DNA of 64,000 bases from Spironucleus salmonicida (taxonomy: Eukaryota > Fornicata > Diplomonadida > Hexamitidae). Positions 58,601 through 64,000 of this stretch are shown here, piece by piece. Positions within the stretch are counted from its first letter, which is position 1. Every line of letters starts with the position of its first letter. The notes under the pieces are model-generated. The model saw only the letters and a program-made list of their open reading frames with translations. It did no database searches and was not told where the DNA came from. The stretch is from positions 1,633,197 through 1,697,196 of the forward strand of contig CM035320.1 in NCBI GenBank assembly GCA_000497125.2, given 5' to 3'. A program made the position numbers and the translations under genes.

Positions 58601-61600
58601 ACTAGGAAGGGTATTCTCACTAGTAATGCAAGCACAGGCTATGCCGAAGACTGTTTGTATATTCTATCTTTAATAACTATCTGCTACTGAAGTGGGCACC
58701 ACTAGTACTGGTACCCCAAGTATTTCCATAGATAGCACCAAGGCAGGCGTGAGTGGTACTGGGATAGTGCTTGATGAGTATACAATACTATAGTATATAT
58801 AGTAATATCTTAATTGGAGTTTAGTAGTATATATGCATTGGGAGTGGTGCTTGTAAGGATATTTAGTATATACTATTATATTTATATAATATACTACTAT
58901 GCTTACTAATATATATTCACTTATGAGCCCAGGTGCACAGTACACTAGGAAGGGTATTCTTACCTGTAGAGTACAAGCACAGGCTATGCCGAAGACTGCT
59001 TGTATTTTATCTTTAATACCCGCATGATGCATAATCTATCAAACATGATACTCTGCAGTCTCACCCGGTATGCTGCTTAAGACAGAAGCATAGGGATGGA
59101 TGAGTTTTAAATGGTAACGACGACTCGCAGGATGAGTTTTGCCAAAGCGAGGTCAGCGAGAGTGTGGCTATCAGGGTGACGAGATAGCGCTAGCTGGTGG
59201 TCAGGACCCAGCGAGGTAGCAATACCGTAATTTATTAAGAACAGGACTGACCTTATGCTAGCTTAGGCCTTCCACATTTTGGTGCTACGAGCCTGAGTCG
59301 ATGCTGTTGGCATAGTGTATAATGGCTTAACCTTCATATTTGGCATAGCTGGCTGCTACTGAAGTGGGTACCACTAGTACTGCTACCCCAAGTAGTTCCA
59401 TAGACAGCACCAAGGTAGGCGTGAGTGGTACTGCCGTAGTGCTTGATGACAATGCAATACTATAGTATATATAGTAATAACTTAAATGGAGTTTAGTAGT
59501 ATATATGCATTGGGAGTGGTGCTTGTAAGGATATTTAGTATATACTATTGTATTTATATAATATACTACTATGCTTACTAATATATATTCACTTATGAGC
59601 CCAGGTACAAAGTAGCACTAGGAAGGGTATTCTTACCTGTAGAGTACAAGCACAGGCTATGCCGAAGACTGCTTGTATTTTATCTTTAATACCCGCATGA
59701 TGCATAATCTATCAAACATGATACTCTGCAGTCTCACCCGGTATGCTGCTTAAGACAGAAGCCTAGGGATAGATGAGTTTTAAATGGTAACGACGACTCG
59801 CAGGATGAGTTTTGCCAAAGCGAGGTCAGCGAGAGTGTGGCTATCAGGGTGACGAGATAGCGCTAGCTGGTGGTCAGGACCCAGCGAGGTAGCAATACCG
59901 TAATTTATTAAGAACAGGACTGACCTTATGCTAGCTTAGGCCTTCCACATTTTGGTGCTACGAGCCTGAGTCGATGCTGTTGGCATAGTGTATAATGGCT
60001 TAACCTTCATATTTGGCATAGCTGGCTGCTACTGAACTGGGTACCACTAGTACGGTACCCCAAGTAGTTCCATAGACAGCACCAAGGCAGGCGTGAGTGG
60101 TACTGGGATAGTGCTTGATGAGTATGCAATACTATAGTATATATAGTAATAGCTTAATTGGAGTTTAGTAGTATATATGCATTGGGAGTGGTGCCTATAA
60201 GGATATTTAGTATATACTATTGTATTTATATAATATACTACTATGCTTACTAATATATATTCACTTATGAGCCCAGGTGCAAAGTACACTAAGAAGGCTA
60301 TTCTCACTAGTAATGCAAGCACAGGCTATGCCGAAGACTGCTTGTATTTTATCTTTAATAACTATCTGCTACTGAAGTGGGTACCACTAGTACTGCTACC
60401 CCAAGTAGTTCCATAGATAGCACCAAGGCAGGCGTGAGTGGTACTGGGATAGTGCTTGATGAGTATGCAATACTATAGTATATATAGTAATATCTTAATT
60501 GGAGTTTAGTAGTATATATGCATTGGGAGTGGTGCCTATAAGGATATTTAGTATATTACTATTGTATTTATATAATATACTACTATGCTTACTAATATAT
60601 ATTCACTTATGAGCCCAGGTGCACAGTACACTAGGAAGGGTATTCTTACCTGTAGAGTACAAGCACAGGCTATGCCGAAGACTGCTTGTATTTTATCTTT
60701 AATACCCGCATGATGCATAATCTATCAAACATGATACTCTGCAGTCTCACCCGGTATGCTGCTTAAGACAGAAGCATAGGGATGGATGAGTTTTAAATGG
60801 TAACGACGACTCGCAGGATGAGTTTTGCCAAAGCGAGGTCAGCGAGAGTGTGGCTATCAGGGTGACGAGATAGCGCTAGCTGGTGGTCAGGACCCAGCGA
60901 GGTAGCAATATCATAATTTATTAAGAACAGGACTGACCTTATGCTAGCTTAGGCCTTCCACATTTTGGTGCTACGAGCCTGAGTCGATGCTGTTGGCATA
61001 GTGTATAATGGCTTAACCTTCATATTTGGCATAGCTGGCTGCTACTGAAGTGGGTACCACTAGTACTGCTACCCCAAGTAGTTCCATAGATAGCACCAAG
61101 GCAGGCGTGAGTGGTACTGGGATAGTGCTTGATGAGTATACAATACTATAGTATATATAGTAATATCTTAATTGGAGTTTAGTAGTATATATGCATTGGG
61201 AGTGGTGCTTGTAAGGATATTTAGTATATACTATTGTATTTATATAATATACTACTATGCTTACTAATATATATTCACTTATGAGCCCAGGTGCAAAGTA
61301 CACTAAGAAGGCTATTCTCACTAGTAATGCAAGCACAGGCTATGCCGAAGACTGCTTGTATTTTATCTTTAATAACTATCTGCTACTGAAGTGGGTACCA
61401 CTAGTACTGCTACCCCAAGTAGTTCCATAGACAGCACCAAGGTAGGCGTGAGTGGTACTGCCGTAGTGCTTGATGACAATGCAATACTATAGTATATATA
61501 GTAATATCTTAATTGGAGTTTAGTAGTATATATGCATTGGGAGTGGTGCTTGTAAGGATATTTAGTATATTACTATTGTACTTATATAATATACTACTAT

Positions 61601-64000
61601 GCTTACTAATATATATTCACTTATGAGCCCAGGTGCACAGTAGCACTAAGAAGGGTATTCTTACCTGTAGAGTACAAGCACAGGCTATGCCGAAGACTGC
61701 TTGTATTTTATCTTTAATACCCGCATGATGCATAATCTATCAAACATGATACTCTGCAGTCTCACCCGGTATGCTGCTTAAGACAGAAGCATAGGGATGG
61801 ATGAGTTTTAAATGGTAACGACGACTCGCAGGATGAGTTTTGCCAAAGCGAGGTCAGCGAGAGTGTTGCTATCAGGGTGACGAGATAGCGCTAGCTGGTG
61901 GTCAGGACCCAGCGAGGTAGCAATATCATAATTTATTAAGAACAGGACTGACCTTATGCTAGCTTAGGCCTTCCACATTTTGGTGCTACGAGCCTGAGTC
62001 GATGCTGTTGGCATAGTGTATAATGGCTTAACCTTCATATTTGGCATAGCTGGCTGCTACTGAACTGGGTACCACTAGTACTGGTACCCCAAGTATTTCC
62101 ATAGACAGCACCAAGGCAGGCGTGAGTGGTACTGGGATAGTGATTGATGACAATGCAATACTATAGTATATATAGTAATATCTTAATTGGAGTTTAGTAG
62201 TATATATGCATTGGGAGTGGTGCTTGTAAGGATATTTAGTATATTACTATTGTACTTATATAATATACTACTATGCTTACTAATATATATTCACTTATGA
62301 GCCCAGGTGCACAGTACACTAGGAAGGGTATTCTCACTAGTAATGCAAGCACAGGCTATGCCGAAGACTGTTTGTATTCTATCTTTAATAACTATCTGCT
62401 ACTGAAGTGGGTACCACTAGTACTGCTACCCCAAGTATTTCCATAGATAGTGCTAAGGTAGGCATGAGTGGTACTGGCATAGTGCTTGATGAGTATGCAA
62501 TACTATAGTATATATAGTAATATCTTAATTGGAGTTTAGTAGTATATATGCATTGGGAGTGGTGCTTGTAAGGATATTTAGTATATACTATTGTACTTAT
62601 ATAATATACTACTATGCTTACTAATACATATTCACTTATGAGCCCAGGTACACAGTAGCACTAGGAAGGGTATTCTTACCTGTAGAGTACAAGCACAGGC
62701 TATGCCGAAGACTGTTTGTATTCTATCTTTAATAACTATCTGCTACTGAAGTGGGTACCACTAGTACTGGTACCCCAAGTATTTCCATAGATAGTGCTAA
62801 GGCAGGCGTGAGTGGTACTGGGATAGTGCTTGATGACAATGCAATACTATAGTATATATAGTAATATCTTAATTGGAGTTTAGTAGTATATATGCATTGG
62901 GAGTGGTGCTTGTAAGGATATTTAGTATATTACTATTGTACTTATATAATATACTACTATGCTTACTAATACATATTCACTTATGAGCCCAGGTGCACAG
63001 TACACTAGGAAGGGTATTCTTACCTGTAGAGTACAAGCACAGGCTATGCCGAAGACTGCTTGTATATTCTATGTGTAGTACCTGCCTGCTACTGAAGTGG
63101 GTACCACTAGTACTGCTACCCCAAGTAGTTCCATAGACAGCACCAAGGCAGGCGTGAGTGGTACTGGGATAGTGCTTGATGACAATGCAATACTATAGTA
63201 TATATAGTAATATCTTAATTGGAGTTTAGTAGTATATATGCATTGGGAGTGGTGCTTGTAAGGATATTTAGTATATACTATTGTACTTATATAATATACT
63301 ACTATGCTTACTAATATATATTCACTTATGAGCCCAGGTGCACAGTACACTAGGAAGGGTATTCTTACCTGTAGAGTACAAGCACAGGCTATGCCGAAGA
63401 CTGTTTGTATTCTATCTTTAATAACTATCTGCTACTGAAGTGGGCACCACTAGTACTGGACCCCAAGTAGTTCCATAGACAGCACCAAGGCAGGCGTGAG
63501 TGGTACTGGGATAGTGCTTGATGACAATGCAATACTATAGTATATATAGTAATAACTTAAATGGAGTTTAGTAGTATATATGCATTGGGAGTGGTGCTTG
63601 TAAGGATATTTAGTATATTACTATTGTACTTATATAATATACTACTATGCTTACTAATACATATTCACTTATGAGCCCAGGTGCAAAGTACACTAGGAAG
63701 GGTATTCTCACTAGTAATGCAAGCACAGGCTATGCCGAAGACTGCATGTATTTTATCTTTAATACCCGCATGATGCATAATCTATCAAACATGATACTCT
63801 GCAGTCTCACCCGGTATGCTGCTTAAGACAGAAGCATAGGGATGGATGAGTTTTAAATGGTAACGACGACTCGCAGGATGAGTTTTACCAAAGCGAGGTC
63901 AGCGAGAGTGTGGCTATCAGGGTGACGAGATAGCGCTAGCTGGTGGTCAGGACCCAGCGAGGTAGCAATATCATAATTTATTAAGAACAGGACTGACCTT

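Larger units (their letters stand above)
54000..64000. repeat. Satellite array of two alternating units, ~343 bp (A) and ~330 bp (B)
   Basis: The end of the window is a tandem array. Unit A, recognised by TGCTACTGAA(G/C)TGG, occurs at 54261, 54934, 55276, 55621, 55972, 56634, 56979, 57324, 57667, 58339, 58682, 59354, 60027, 60367, 61040, 61381, 62054, 62398, 62741, 63087 and 63430. Spacing is either about 343 bp (A next to A) or about 673 bp, where unit B lies between. Copies are nearly identical, with scattered 1-9 bp differences. The first B-like copy (about 54000-54260) is more diverged, as at satellite edges. The array continues past 64000. Confidence 0.95.

Noticed and set aside
54934-63350. 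Repeated ~90-120-codon minus-strand frames (MYCAPGLISEY...) and an open plus frame in the satellite
   Set aside because: Copy-to-copy spacing varies by 1-9 bp not in multiples of three, so frames shift between copies; the similarity is from DNA repeat homogenisation.

Overview
The window reads as nuclear DNA of a microbial eukaryote that uses TAA and TAG as glutamine codons and TGA as the only stop. In the standard code nearly every gene here breaks into short fragments. Read with TAA/TAG=Gln, about 45 long intronless frames appear, many with recognisable eukaryotic domains. This code occurs in hexamitid diplomonads (Spironucleus, Hexamita, Trepomonas) and in many ciliates. Three things favour a hexamitid diplomonad: no introns were needed, intergenic gaps are often under 100 bp, and there are anaerobe-type genes such as a two-[4Fe-4S] ferredoxin-nitroreductase fusion, plus a GARP-like Myb protein of the type known from Giardia. 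This assignment is an inference.

Layout. Bases 1-52,230 are gene-dense, AT-rich, and carry genes on both strands. 1-14.9 kb: unknown proteins, a membrane-anchored cathepsin-like pseudoprotease, a Nopp140/SRP40-like nucleolar protein with a near-identical tandem repeat, the ribosome-biogenesis GTPase BMS1, a GARP/Myb protein, an S28 serine peptidase and a nitroreductase-like protein. 15-22.2 kb: a PAP2 lipid phosphatase, ankyrin and zinc-ribbon proteins, a chromo-barrel MYST acetyltransferase and an R2D2 (ropporin-like) flagellar protein. 22.2-36.2 kb: a kinesin, coiled-coil proteins, a Pho80-like cyclin, a TFIIS-type zinc-ribbon protein and a small PH-like protein. 36.2-52.2 kb: large orphan proteins, tail-anchored proteins, eIF1A, ferredoxin-nitroreductase, a queuine tRNA-ribosyltransferase-like protein, a VAP/MSP protein, triosephosphate isomerase, an HTH-like protein and a flavodoxin.

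After about 52.2 kb convincing genes stop. A transition of 1.8 kb with higher GC and no clear genes leads into a satellite array from about 54.0 kb to the end of the window. The array mixes a ~343-bp unit A (21 copies) and a ~330-bp unit B (8 copies plus one diverged edge copy). Array spacing is about 343 bp for A-A and about 673 bp for A-B-A. This looks like a subtelomeric, centromeric or heterochromatic block.

The genes do not form operons. They are eukaryotic housekeeping, cytoskeletal, regulatory and metabolic genes, each probably with its own very short promoter and 5' leader. No tRNA, rRNA, CRISPR or prokaryotic-type mobile element was recognised. Starts were normally placed at the first in-frame ATG after an upstream TGA; exceptions are stated.
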